Assembly: GCA_001819145.1 (NCBI GenBank)
Contig: MHLV01000027.1
Location: forward strand, 1-10,581
Source: Candidatus Nealsonbacteria bacterium RBG_13_36_15
Lineage (GTDB): Bacteria; Patescibacteriota; Minisyncoccia; Minisyncoccales; RBG-13-36-15
Length of the DNA: 10,581 nt
Direction of reading: 5' to 3'
Each line of letters starts with the position of its first letter. Position 1 is the stretch's first letter. Under the pieces are notes generated by a model, which saw nothing but the letters and a program-made list of their open reading frames with translations, made no database searches and was not told where the DNA came from. The position numbers and the translations under genes are program-made. This document shows, one piece after another, positions 1 to 5,535 of this stretch.

Positions 1-2
1 CT

Positions 3-950
3 ACTTCTAAAAAGAAGGAATTCTTGGAGGCTCTTTGCGATGTTTTACCGAGACTTAGAGGGGCTTTTTCCCTCGTTATTCTCTATAGAGACAAAGTGAT
101 TGGGGTCCGCGACAAGTATGGTATTAGGCCATTGTGTCTTGGCCGGAATGAGGCAAGCTTTATTATAGCTTCTGAAAGTTGCGCTTTCCATACTCTTCAA
201 GGCCGTTTTCTTTTTGATGTTAAACCTGGAGAAATTGTTGTTCTGGATAAAAATAGAATAGAAAAGCAATTTATTTGGGCCGAAAATCCTGAATTACGAC
301 TTTGTATTTTTGAACTAATCTATTTTGCCAGGCCAGCCAGCATCATTGATGGCCAAAGCGTTTATTATTACAGGAAAAAGGCCGGAGAAATTTTGGCAAA
401 AGAACATCCAGTTGAAGCTGATATTGTTATGGCAGTTCCAGCATCAGGCGGGATATATGACCTTGGTTTTTCTCAAGCGTCTGGAATTCCTCTTGAGATA
501 GGAATTGACCGCAATAGATACTTTGCCAACAGAACTTTCTTGGCTGAAAGAGGGACCGATAGGGCTTCCCTTCAGCGGATAAAACTTCATCCTTTGAGGA
601 AAGTTGTTCACAACAAGAGAGTGGTGATAACCGAAGATTCCATTATTCGGGGAAGTGTTTCTCCTGCAGTTGTTGCAATGCTGAGGGAAGAGGGGGCCAC
701 AGAAGTTCATCTTAGGGTTGGTTCTTCGCCGATCTGCCATCCTTGTTATTGCGGTATAGACATGCCTACTCATAGCGAGCTGATAGCTTCTTCTTTGGAT
801 ACAGAAGGGGTGAGGAAATATATTCAGGCTGATTCTCTTGGATATTTGAGCATTGAGGGAATGATTGAGGCCTCCGGTTTTAAGAAAAAAGATCTAGACC
901 TTGGCTGTTTCACTGGAAGATATCCAGTTCCACCGCCTAAATCTGTCTAA
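3..950 (+). CDS. purF: Amidophosphoribosyltransferase (PurF-like), 5' partial
   Basis: The frame is open to the left edge, so the N-terminus, including the expected catalytic Cys1 and most of the glutaminase domain, lies outside. The visible 315 residues (the family is about 470) cover the end of the class II glutamine amidotransferase domain (RGAFSLVILY, then GIRPLCLG, ASESCAF, VKPGEI) and the whole phosphoribosyltransferase domain (CIFELIYFARP, NRYFANRTF, KRVVITEDSIIRG, GATEVH, ADSLGYLS, CFTGRYP). PurF makes phosphoribosylamine from PRPP and glutamine, the first step of purine synthesis. The sequence is divergent: the family VPDS motif reads VPASG, the PRPP loop has E-D instead of D-D, and by alignment from memory to the Bacillus enzyme only three of its four Fe-S cysteines have counterparts (LCIF, HPC, GCFTG). 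It appears richer in G+C than argS. A divergent PurF paralogue is possible. Family assignment is firm; activity is uncertain. Confidence 0.88.
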   Translation, partial: TSKKKEFLEALCDVLPRLRGAFSLVILYRDKVIGVRDKYGIRPLCLGRNEASFIIASESCAFHTLQGRFLFDVKPGEIVVLDKNRIEKQFIWAENPELRLCIFELIYFARPASIIDGQSVYYYRKKAGEILAKEHPVEADIVMAVPASGGIYDLGFSQASGIPLEIGIDRNRYFANRTFLAERGTDRASLQRIKLHPLRKVVHNKRVVITEDSIIRGSVSPAVVAMLREEGATEVHLRVGSSPICHPCYCGIDMPTHSELIASSLDTEGVRKYIQADSLGYLSIEGMIEASGFKKKDLDLGCFTGRYPVPPPKSV

Positions 951-960
951 ACTTAAAAGT

Positions 961-992
961 AAAGTCGCGTAGGCTTACCACGCGACTTTTTG
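961..992. terminator. Intrinsic terminator between convergent purF and rplT, probably bidirectional
   Basis: A perfect 10-bp inverted repeat (AAAGTCGCGT at 961-970, ACGCGACTTT at 980-989) encloses a 9-base loop and runs into a T tract at 986-991. It begins 10 bases after the purF stop. On the minus strand the same hairpin is followed by TTTACTTTT, so it could also end transcripts leaving rplT, whose stop is at 1019. Confidence 0.9.
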
Positions 993-1018
993 TATTTTCT
1001 TTTAGAGTTAAAAATTTT

Positions 1019-1366
1019 CTATTTTTTTACTTTTTCAACTATTTTTTCAAAAATTTCTGGATGATTTTGAGCCAATTCGGCCAATATTTTACGGTCAATT
1101 TCAATTTTATTTTTCTTAAGCAAATTTATAAATCTGCTATAGGTTAATCCTAAGTTTCTGGTAGCTGCGTTAATCTTTATCTGCCATAATCTCCTAAATT
1201 CTCTTTTTTTTACCCTTCGGTCGCGGTAAGCATAACTCCAGGCATGATGAAGAGCATCCTTTGCTAATTTATATTTAGATTTTCTTCCCCAACGAAAGCC
1301 TTTGGCATATTTTAATAAATGCTTTCTTCGCTTGTGGGCGGCTTTCCCTTTTTTAACACGAACCAT
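1019..1366 (-). CDS. rplT: 50S ribosomal protein L20
   Basis: L20 binds 23S rRNA early in assembly of the large ribosomal subunit. The 115-residue product has the usual family length (about 115-120). It shows the basic N-terminal arm (MVRVKKGKAAHKRRK), the FRWGRKSKYKLAKDAL segment, the family-typical AYRDRRVKKREFRRLW block with INAATRNLGLTYSRFI, and a helical C-terminal domain. It is the last gene of infC-rpmI-rplT, 7 bases after rpmI. No clear Shine-Dalgarno precedes the ATG, so translation may be coupled to rpmI. In several bacteria L20 represses its own operon by binding the mRNA. The infC leader here is only about 55 bases after the tmRNA, and I see no room for a Bacillus-type L20 leader. 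Confidence 0.97.
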   Translation of the reverse strand: MVRVKKGKAAHKRRKHLLKYAKGFRWGRKSKYKLAKDALHHAWSYAYRDRRVKKREFRRLWQIKINAATRNLGLTYSRFINLLKKNKIEIDRKILAELAQNHPEIFEKIVEKVKK

Positions 1367-1373
1367 AATTAAT

Positions 1374-1559
1374 TTAAGACGAAATTAATTTTTTTATTTT
1401 TTTGGTTTCGGGCTCTGACAATCTAACCCATTTTCTCTTTTGCCTTCTTTTATTACCTGATTTTTTTGCCAAGTAATGATCCTGGCCAATTGGTCGGCGT
1501 AAAATTTTGCCAGTCCTGGTTATTTTAAATCTTTTAAAAATTGATTTCCTGGTTTTCAT
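1374..1559 (-). CDS. rpmI: 50S ribosomal protein L35
   Basis: A small, very basic large-subunit ribosomal protein of 61 residues, usual for L35 (about 60-66). It matches the family pattern MKTRKSIFKRFKITRTGKI followed by a lysine/arginine-rich stretch (SGNKRRQKRKWVRLS). It lies 18 bases after infC and 7 before rplT, the conserved infC-rpmI-rplT order, which supports the call independently of similarity. No recognisable Shine-Dalgarno precedes the ATG; the spacer is AT-rich, so initiation probably depends on coupling or on an unstructured leader. Confidence 0.95.
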   Translation of the reverse strand: MKTRKSIFKRFKITRTGKILRRPIGQDHYLAKKSGNKRRQKRKWVRLSEPETKKIKKLISS

Positions 1560-1577
1560 AATTTTATCAAATAAAGA

Positions 1578-2087
1578 TCATTCTTTTGATATTATCATTG
1601 TTAAACCTCTTGGCTCTCTTTTTATTTCTCTTTCGATTTTTATGGCGACAGAATTTCTTAAAATTTCCAAAAATTTATTCATTTTTTCTCTTGCCAATTG
1701 TCCAAAACTTTTCTCTCTTCCCCTTAGACGCATTTCAATTTTTACTTTATCTCCCTTTTTCAGGAATTTTCCTGCCTGAATAGCTTTAGTTTCTAAATCG
1801 TGGGCCGAAATTACAAAAGAAATCCTTATTTGTTTTAATTGGCCGCTTTTTTGTTGTTTAGCTTCTTTCCTGGCCCTTTTTTGTTCTGAATAAAGATATT
1901 TTCCATAGTCCATTAATTTACAGACCGGCGGTTCTACTCTTTCTGTTACCTGGATTAAATCTAAATTGCGCTCCTTAGCCGTTTGGAGCGCTTCTTGTAT
2001 TGATATAATTCCCAGCTGTTTTCCAGCCTCATCAATTACTCTAACGCGAGGGGCTCTTATTTGGTTGTTAAATAAAGGTTTTTTAAT
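1578..2087 (-). CDS. infC: Translation initiation factor IF-3, non-AUG start (AUU or CUG)
   Basis: IF3 binds the 30S subunit, keeps it apart from 50S, and checks start-codon and initiator-tRNA pairing. The full product is 169 residues, normal for IF3. The N-domain begins IKKPLFNNQIRAPRVRVIDE and runs through PPVCKLMDYGKY. A basic linker (SEQKRARKEAKQQ) leads into the C-domain (KQIRISFVISAHDLETK, then GDKVKIEMRLRGRE). The first in-frame ATG is at 1913, inside the conserved MDYGKY motif, and would remove the whole N-domain. In frame upstream the codons are TAG ACT CTG ATT AAA AAA, so the start must be ATT (2085-2087) or CTG (2088-2090). AUU is the known start in E. coli infC, where it lets IF3 repress its own synthesis, so ATT is chosen. 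No Shine-Dalgarno is visible. Followed closely by rpmI. Confidence 0.94.
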   Translation of the reverse strand: MKKPLFNNQIRAPRVRVIDEAGKQLGIISIQEALQTAKERNLDLIQVTERVEPPVCKLMDYGKYLYSEQKRARKEAKQQKSGQLKQIRISFVISAHDLETKAIQAGKFLKKGDKVKIEMRLRGREKSFGQLAREKMNKFLEILRNSVAIKIEREIKREPRGLTMIISKE

Positions 2088-2142
2088 CAGAGTCTAAACT
2101 ATATGGAAATATTGAGTTTCTTTTTATTGATTTCAAATTTTG

Positions 2143-2492
2143 TGGAGGCGGGGAGGGTGAACTCCCGTCCAGAACTATTGCCAAAAAATAAATCTACAAG
2201 CTTAGTCTAATTTATTAAACGATAAAAAGTTTTAATTAGACAAAATCTTTTTACCTTGGCCTATTTTCATTCGATAGTTTTTCTAGACCTTTGAATGAAC
2301 CATCTATCTCGAAAAATTTGACACCTGACTTTAGCTATCGAGAATCACTAAAGCAGATGGCATTAAGCATAAGCTAATGCGGGTTTTTGGAATAAGTTGG
2401 CACTTATATCCTTTTCTCAAAGTTTTACGAGATTTGAGAATACTCGGCTTGCCTATTTTTGGTTAATTTTCTGTCGATTCATTGCCGCCCCC
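2143..2492 (-). ncRNA. ssrA: tmRNA (one-piece transfer-messenger RNA)
   Basis: tmRNA rescues stalled ribosomes together with SmpB. The 5' end GGGGGCGGCAATGAATCGACAG and the 3' end GGACGGGAGTTCACCCTCCC plus CGCCTCCA form the tRNA-like part; GGGGGCG pairs with CGCCUCC and gives the G3-U70 alanine identity pair. Helix P2 pairs 2454-2462 with 2181-2190. A hairpin (2434-2440 with 2413-2419) precedes the tag. Downstream, stems 2348-2353/2329-2334 and 2338-2343/2307-2312 make an H-type pseudoknot, and 2293-2299/2266-2272 make another helix. The length of about 350 is normal. The 3' CCA is not fully encoded (discriminator A at 2143, then CA), so it must be added. The T-loop appears to have 6 bases rather than 7. 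It lies between smpB and infC, as ssrA often neighbours smpB. Confidence 0.95.
2363..2401 (-). CDS. tmRNA-encoded proteolysis tag, ANLFQKPALAYA
   Basis: Within the tmRNA the reading frame GCC AAC TTA TTC CAA AAA CCC GCA TTA GCT TAT GCT TAA gives a 12-residue tag. It starts with the usual AN and follows the hairpin at 2413-2440 by a short AT-rich linker with A at -4 from the resume codon, as in E. coli. Other frames give a hydrophilic 9-mer or run on with no tag-like ending. The tag ends ALAYA rather than the common ALAA, so the residues read by ClpX differ from those of the best-studied tags. Confidence 0.85.
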   Translation of the reverse strand, partial: ANLFQKPALAYA

Positions 2493-2497
2493 AAGAT

Positions 2498-2506
2498 AAT
2501 ATAGCA
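2498..2506 (-). promoter_or_regulatory. Extended -10 promoter of tmRNA
   Basis: Read on the minus strand, TG-C-TATATT (2506 to 2498) ends 5 bases before the first G of mature tmRNA at 2492, the right distance for transcription to start at the mature end. No good -35 box is found 17 bases upstream; the TGn extension would compensate. It lies between the smpB stop and ssrA, so ssrA can be transcribed independently of smpB. Confidence 0.65.
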
Positions 2507-2515
2507 AGAAATAAT

Positions 2516-2968
2516 CTATTCTATTTTTCCGTGTATTGCTCCTTTAATTTTTCTTTCTGCCTCTCTTTTTTTAATTAGCTCTCTTTTATCAGCTTTTTTC
2601 TTTCCTTTTGCTATGCCGAATTCTAATTTTATCTTCCCCTTTTTAGTATACATCCTTAAAGGCGCTAAAGTCAAGCCTTTTTGCTGCGATTTGCCTATTA
2701 AATATTTAATTTCAGATTTTTTTAAAAGAAGTTTTCGCAATCTTTCAGGATTATAATCTGAAGGAGCGTTTTTAGGTTGATAGGGAGGAATCTTGCAGCC
2801 GATTAAATACGCCTCCCTATTTTTTATTACAACATAAGAACCAGCAAGACTTACTCCCCTTGTTTTAATTGATTTTACTTCTTGGCCAATTAAAACCAAT
2901 CCTGCTTCAAATTTCTCCAGGATCTGGTAGTTAAAGTACGCTTTCTTATTTTCTGACAACACCGCCAT
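2516..2968 (-). CDS. smpB: SsrA-binding protein SmpB
   Basis: SmpB binds the tRNA-like domain of tmRNA and places it in the empty A site of stalled ribosomes. The 150-residue product has the usual length (about 150-160). It shows ENKKAYFNYQILEKFEAGLVL, the GQEVKSIKTRGVSLAGSYVVI strand region, an oligonucleotide-binding-fold core, and the basic C-terminal tail (GKKKADKRELIKKREAERKIK) that reaches into the mRNA channel. I chose the ATG at 2966-2968. A TTG directly before it adds one residue but is less likely, and GTG at 2960-2962 is also possible. No strong Shine-Dalgarno is visible. It lies directly upstream of ssrA on the same strand and is divergent from the swivelling-domain gene at 3109. 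Confidence 0.96.
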   Translation of the reverse strand: MAVLSENKKAYFNYQILEKFEAGLVLIGQEVKSIKTRGVSLAGSYVVIKNREAYLIGCKIPPYQPKNAPSDYNPERLRKLLLKKSEIKYLIGKSQQKGLTLAPLRMYTKKGKIKLEFGIAKGKKKADKRELIKKREAERKIKGAIHGKIE

Positions 2969-3016
2969 CAATTTCAGTTTACCATTGATTTCCTATTTCA
3001 TCGAGATGCTCTGATC

Positions 3017-3044
3017 TTGACTTTTTAATAAAGGTTGCTAAAAA
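3017..3044 (+). promoter_or_regulatory. Candidate promoter for the swivelling-domain gene
   Basis: TTGACT at 3017-3022 lies 16 bases before TAAAAA at 3039-3044, which carries a TGC extension (3036-3038). It is in the smpB divergent intergenic region, about 65 bases before the chosen start at 3109. The -10 is imperfect, so this is a candidate only. Confidence 0.45.
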
Positions 3045-3092
3045 TAAAAAGGAGGGTTTGCACCATAACAAGTTAAAATGGACCATTCTGGA

Positions 3093-3098
3093 GGGAGG
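3093..3098 (+). promoter_or_regulatory. Shine-Dalgarno GGGAGG that sets the start at 3109
   Basis: GGGAGG ends 10 bases before ATG 3109-3111 and is the best-placed ribosome-binding site in the region. A second purine run, GGAGGG at 3051-3056, lies only one base before the in-frame TTG at 3058, too close to serve it. This favours the 117-residue product over a 134-residue one. Confidence 0.75.
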
Positions 3099-3108
3099 TA
3101 GATATTCC

Positions 3109-3462
3109 ATGAGGAAGAAGCTTTTAGTTGAAGGGCGAGCCGCTTCAAAAGGAAATGTAGAAGGAATAGCCTATGTTGTTTCTGGTGAACACCCAATTGG
3201 TAAATTCCCGAAAGGCCACATTCTTGTCTGTGAAATGACTAATCCCGACATGACAATACCGATGAGAAAGTCAAAAGCAATCATTACTGACAGAGGGGGA
3301 ATTACCTCTCACGCTGCAATTGTTGCCAGAGAAAACAAGATTCCTTGTATCGCTGGTTCAAAAAATGCTACAGAAAAGATACCCCACGGTGCTCTTATCT
3401 CTGTTGAGGTAGAAGAAGGGATCACAATGGGCGTAGGAAGGGCATTTCTAATTTACGATTGA
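3109..3462 (+). CDS. Free-standing PEP-utilising enzyme swivelling (phosphohistidine) domain protein
   Basis: The whole 117-residue product is one phosphohistidine (swivelling) domain of the kind found in PEP synthase, pyruvate phosphate dikinase and PTS enzyme I. The core reads KAIITDRGGITSHAAIVARE, with the phosphorylatable histidine expected at residue 68 in TSHA. Before it come GRAASKGNVEG and GHILVCEMTNPDM, after it IPCIAG and a glycine-rich end (GVGRAFLIYD). In the large enzymes this domain carries phosphate between an ATP-grasp domain and a PEP/pyruvate barrel; neither partner is encoded next to it. It may act in trans on separately encoded domains or as a phosphocarrier, which is inference. 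The start rests on a strong Shine-Dalgarno. A terminator overlaps its stop codon, so it looks monocistronic. Base composition seems richer in G+C than the neighbouring synthetases. Confidence 0.87.
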   Translation: MRKKLLVEGRAASKGNVEGIAYVVSGEHPIGKFPKGHILVCEMTNPDMTIPMRKSKAIITDRGGITSHAAIVARENKIPCIAGSKNATEKIPHGALISVEVEEGITMGVGRAFLIYD

Positions 3463-3488
3463 AAAAGCCAGCCAATGCTGGCCTTTTT
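3462..3488 (+). terminator. Intrinsic terminator after the swivelling-domain gene
   Basis: GCCAGC (3467-3472) pairs with GCTGGC (3477-3482) around a CAAT tetraloop. The stem is flanked by five A at 3462-3466 and five T at 3484-3488, with one bulged C at 3483. It starts on the last base of the TGA stop. Confidence 0.88.
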
Positions 3489-3490
3489 AT

Positions 3491-3516
3491 TTGACAAACA
3501 GCTAAGGATGTAATAG
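3491..3516 (+). promoter_or_regulatory. Weak promoter candidate for the 64-residue membrane protein
   Basis: A consensus TTGACA (3491-3496) follows the preceding terminator directly, where a new promoter would be expected. The best -10-like hexamer, TAATAG (3511-3516), is only 14 bases away, which is short. The position supports it; the spacing does not. Confidence 0.3.
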
Positions 3517-3564
3517 GGTTAAGTATCGGAGGAACAGCTCTTTCCAAAAAAGGGGGAAAAATAG

Positions 3565-3759
3565 ATGTTGACAATCCTGATGTCAAAAGCCCAAACAGGA
3601 TACGATGAACTTGTATGGTTGGTAATTGGCATTTTTATTCTTCTTATTTTTATTATTCTTGTAATTCTAATGGCAGGAGTGATTATCAGCCTAACTATAT
3701 TTGTCATCCAGAAAATCATGGAACAGATAATAAACAAAAAGCCCCCAGAAGAACTTTAG
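3565..3759 (+). CDS. Small membrane protein, unknown function (64 aa)
   Basis: I do not recognise a family. The product has a short polar N-terminus (about residues 1-16), then about 35 mostly aliphatic residues (LVWLVIGIFILLIFIILVIL, followed by MAGVIISLTIFVI) that could form two tightly spaced transmembrane helices or one long one. It ends in a polar tail rich in K, P and E (NKKPPEEL). The ATG at 3565 is preceded by AGGGGG at 3551-3556 with 8 bases spacing; an internal ATG at 3580 has no such site. A terminator precedes the gene and two follow it, so it looks like an independent transcription unit. The Shine-Dalgarno and the clean membrane profile support a real gene. Confidence 0.7.
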   Translation: MLTILMSKAQTGYDELVWLVIGIFILLIFIILVILMAGVIISLTIFVIQKIMEQIINKKPPEEL

Positions 3760-3783
3760 TAAAAAATAGATATTCTTTATCAC

Positions 3784-3810
3784 GCCTCAGGCACCAGCCG
3801 AGGCCTTTTT
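3784..3810 (+). terminator. Intrinsic terminator (first of a tandem pair)
   Basis: GCCTC (3784-3788) pairs with GAGGC (3800-3804), and inside that GGC (3790-3792) pairs with GCC (3797-3799), with one bulged A and an ACCA loop. A T run follows (3806-3810, continuing as GTTTTG). It ends transcripts of the 64-residue protein gene. Confidence 0.85.
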
Positions 3811-3818
3811 GTTTTGTT

Positions 3819-3840
3819 AATCGCCAAATTGGCGATTTTT
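3819..3840 (+). terminator. Intrinsic terminator (second of a tandem pair)
   Basis: AATCGCC (3819-3825) pairs with GGCGATT (3831-3837) around AAATT, followed by T through 3840. Only 14 bases after the first hairpin, it gives a back-up stop immediately upstream of argS. Confidence 0.8.
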
Positions 3841-3885
3841 TAGTAAAATGAAGTAAGCGGTAAATATATCTAAACTTACTGTAAA

Positions 3886-5487
3886 ATGATTAGAGAAGAG
3901 ATTAAAAAATTAATTCAAAAAGCCATTCAAAAGGCCCGGCAAGAAAAGAAACTGGCTGAATTTAAAATTCCCGAGATTTTAATTGAACACCCGGAAGAAA
4001 AAATTTACGGTGATTATGCCACAAATATAACCATGCAGATAACAAAAGCGGCAAAGAAAAACCCGGTGGAAATAGCTGATATTTTAGCTTCTGGGTTGCA
4101 GGTTTTAGGTTCTAAAATTTTTGAGAAAATTGAAGTAGTAAAACCTGGATTTATTAATTTTTTCATTTCAAAAGATTATTTACAAAAACAAATCGAAGAG
4201 ATTATAAAAAAAGGAGATAGATTCGGCCAGCTTAATATTGGAAAGAATAAGAAAATTCAGGTTGAGTTTATTTCAGCTAATCCTACAGGCCCTTTACACG
4301 TAGGCAATGGGAGAGGAGCTTTTTTCGGGGATTGCTTAGCTAATGTTTTAGAGAAAGCTGGCTATAAAGTTATGCGTGAATACTATATCAATGACGCTGA
4401 AGCAAGCCGTCAGGTTATGAGTATCAGAGATACAACTTCAACAGTAGTTAACCAAGATTTGCTCAGAGATTTTCCCGGAGGTTTGCCTTATGATAGCGAG
4501 TATTTGAGAGAAAAAATTTCAACATTAAAGTCTACCGACAACATAATTTTCGCCATTCAAAAAGATAACAGAGATTTTATTGAGAATAAATTAAGGATTA
4601 AATTTGATAACTGGATTTCAGAGGAGAAAGATTTGTATAAAAAAGGGAAAATAGATGAAATTAAAAAATTATTTAAAAAGAAAAATTTAATTTATGAAAA
4701 AGACGGCGCTGAATGGCTTAAGACTTCAGAGTGTGGAGATATGAAAGATTGGGTGGTTGTGAGAAAGACAGGCGAGCCCACATATCTTCTTTCTGACGCC
4801 GCTTATCATAAAAATAAATTTGAGAGAGGCTTTGAAAAAATTATTAATATCTGGGGAGCTGACCATCAAGGCCATATTGCTAAAATAAAAGCTGTAGCTA
4901 GAATGTTAGAGTTTAAGGGTGATTTGGAAGTTTTAATTTCTCAAATGGTTAGGTTAAAACGGGGAAAGCTTTCTAAAAGAAAAGGAGAAATTATAACCTT
5001 GGAAAGCTTAATTGATGAAGTTGGATTAGATGCGGCTAGATTCTTTTATTTAATGAAATCTCTTGATACCCAAATGGAGTTTGATATAGAATTGGCTAAA
5101 GAAAGATCAGCTAAAAGTCCAGTTTATTATGTTCAATACGCCCACGCCCGTATTTTCAGCATTCTTAAAAATGTGCCAGATTTCAGATTAAGAATTAGAG
5201 GAGGCGATTACGAACTATTAGACCATCAAAGCGAATTAAACTTGATAAAGCAACTAATTCGATTTCCGGAAATTATTGAAGATACAGCCAGAGATTATCA
5301 GGTTCAAAGAATTCCCAAATATGCTATAGATTTAGCTGCTACTTTTCACCAATTTTACCGAGATTGTAAAGTTTTAGCTGAAAAAGAAAATTTAAGGGAA
5401 GCAAGATTAATCTTAACCTTGGCCACAAAACAGGTCTTAAAAAATACCTTAGATTTAATGGGGATTTCAGCTCCAGAAAAGATGTAG
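3886..5487 (+). CDS. argS: Arginyl-tRNA synthetase
   Basis: Class I synthetase that charges tRNA-Arg; 533 residues, within the family range (about 530-580). The ArgRS-specific N-terminal domain covers residues 1 to about 110, with EKIYGDYATNI and VVKPGFINFFI. The catalytic domain has the HIGH-type motif HVGN at 138-141 inside SANPTGPLHVGNGRGA, then EYYINDAE, WGADHQGH, and the KMSKS-like loop KLSKRKGE from residue 361. The degenerate KMSK is normal in ArgRS. The C-terminal part has SPVYYVQYAHARI and the DALR anticodon-binding domain ending in MGIS. No Shine-Dalgarno lies before the ATG. Tandem terminators upstream mean a promoter must sit in the last 45 bases (TAAAAT at 3844-3849 is one possibility). 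It appears to be transcribed alone: a new promoter, then the 39-residue gene, follows. Confidence 0.97.
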   Translation: MIREEIKKLIQKAIQKARQEKKLAEFKIPEILIEHPEEKIYGDYATNITMQITKAAKKNPVEIADILASGLQVLGSKIFEKIEVVKPGFINFFISKDYLQKQIEEIIKKGDRFGQLNIGKNKKIQVEFISANPTGPLHVGNGRGAFFGDCLANVLEKAGYKVMREYYINDAEASRQVMSIRDTTSTVVNQDLLRDFPGGLPYDSEYLREKISTLKSTDNIIFAIQKDNRDFIENKLRIKFDNWISEEKDLYKKGKIDEIKKLFKKKNLIYEKDGAEWLKTSECGDMKDWVVVRKTGEPTYLLSDAAYHKNKFERGFEKIINIWGADHQGHIAKIKAVARMLEFKGDLEVLISQMVRLKRGKLSKRKGEIITLESLIDEVGLDAARFFYLMKSLDTQMEFDIELAKERSAKSPVYYVQYAHARIFSILKNVPDFRLRIRGGDYELLDHQSELNLIKQLIRFPEIIEDTARDYQVQRIPKYAIDLAATFHQFYRDCKVLAEKENLREARLILTLATKQVLKNTLDLMGISAPEKM

Positions 5488-5504
5488 TAATTATTTCTGC
5501 TTTT

Positions 5505-5513
5505 TGTTATAAT
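5505..5513 (+). promoter_or_regulatory. Extended -10 promoter for the 39-residue protein gene
   Basis: TG-T-TATAAT, with a consensus -10 at 5508-5513 and the TG at 5505-5506, lies 18 bases after the argS stop and 22 bases before the ATG at 5536. No good -35 hexamer is seen. The 12-base run CTTTTTGTTATA (5500-5511) recurs at 10032-10043 in another intergenic region. Confidence 0.7.
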
Positions 5514-5535
5514 CACTGAAAAGGAGATTTAATAT

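Noticed and set aside
1507..1783. Hydrophobic plus-strand frames opposite infC and rpmI
   Set aside because: They are antisense to well-recognised genes; the lysine-rich codons of the real strand read as Phe/Leu on the other.
1578..1913. 111-residue short form of IF3 from the internal ATG
   Set aside because: It starts within the conserved MDYGKY motif and loses the N-domain, although matching sequence continues in frame to 2087.
2101..2515. Possible tRNA or hypothetical genes between infC and smpB
   Set aside because: The stretch is fully explained by the tmRNA and its promoter; no separate cloverleaf or coding frame is seen.
2967..2989. ATCAAT/ATTGAT hairpin around the smpB start
   Set aside because: Only six AT-rich base pairs with an 11-base loop; expected by chance in such sequence.
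3078..3101. A 7-codon leader ORF (MDHSGGR) over the Shine-Dalgarno at 3093
   Set aside because: No ribosome-binding site at usable spacing; its codons are dominated by the purine run of the Shine-Dalgarno itself.
3058..3108. N-terminal extension of the swivelling-domain protein from TTG 3058
   Set aside because: The Shine-Dalgarno at 3051-3056 ends one base before the TTG, and residues before 3109 do not resemble the domain family.
3882..3887. TAAAAT overlapping the argS ATG as a -10 box
   Set aside because: Transcription would start inside the gene, and the next in-frame ATG is about residue 50, within the conserved N-terminal domain.
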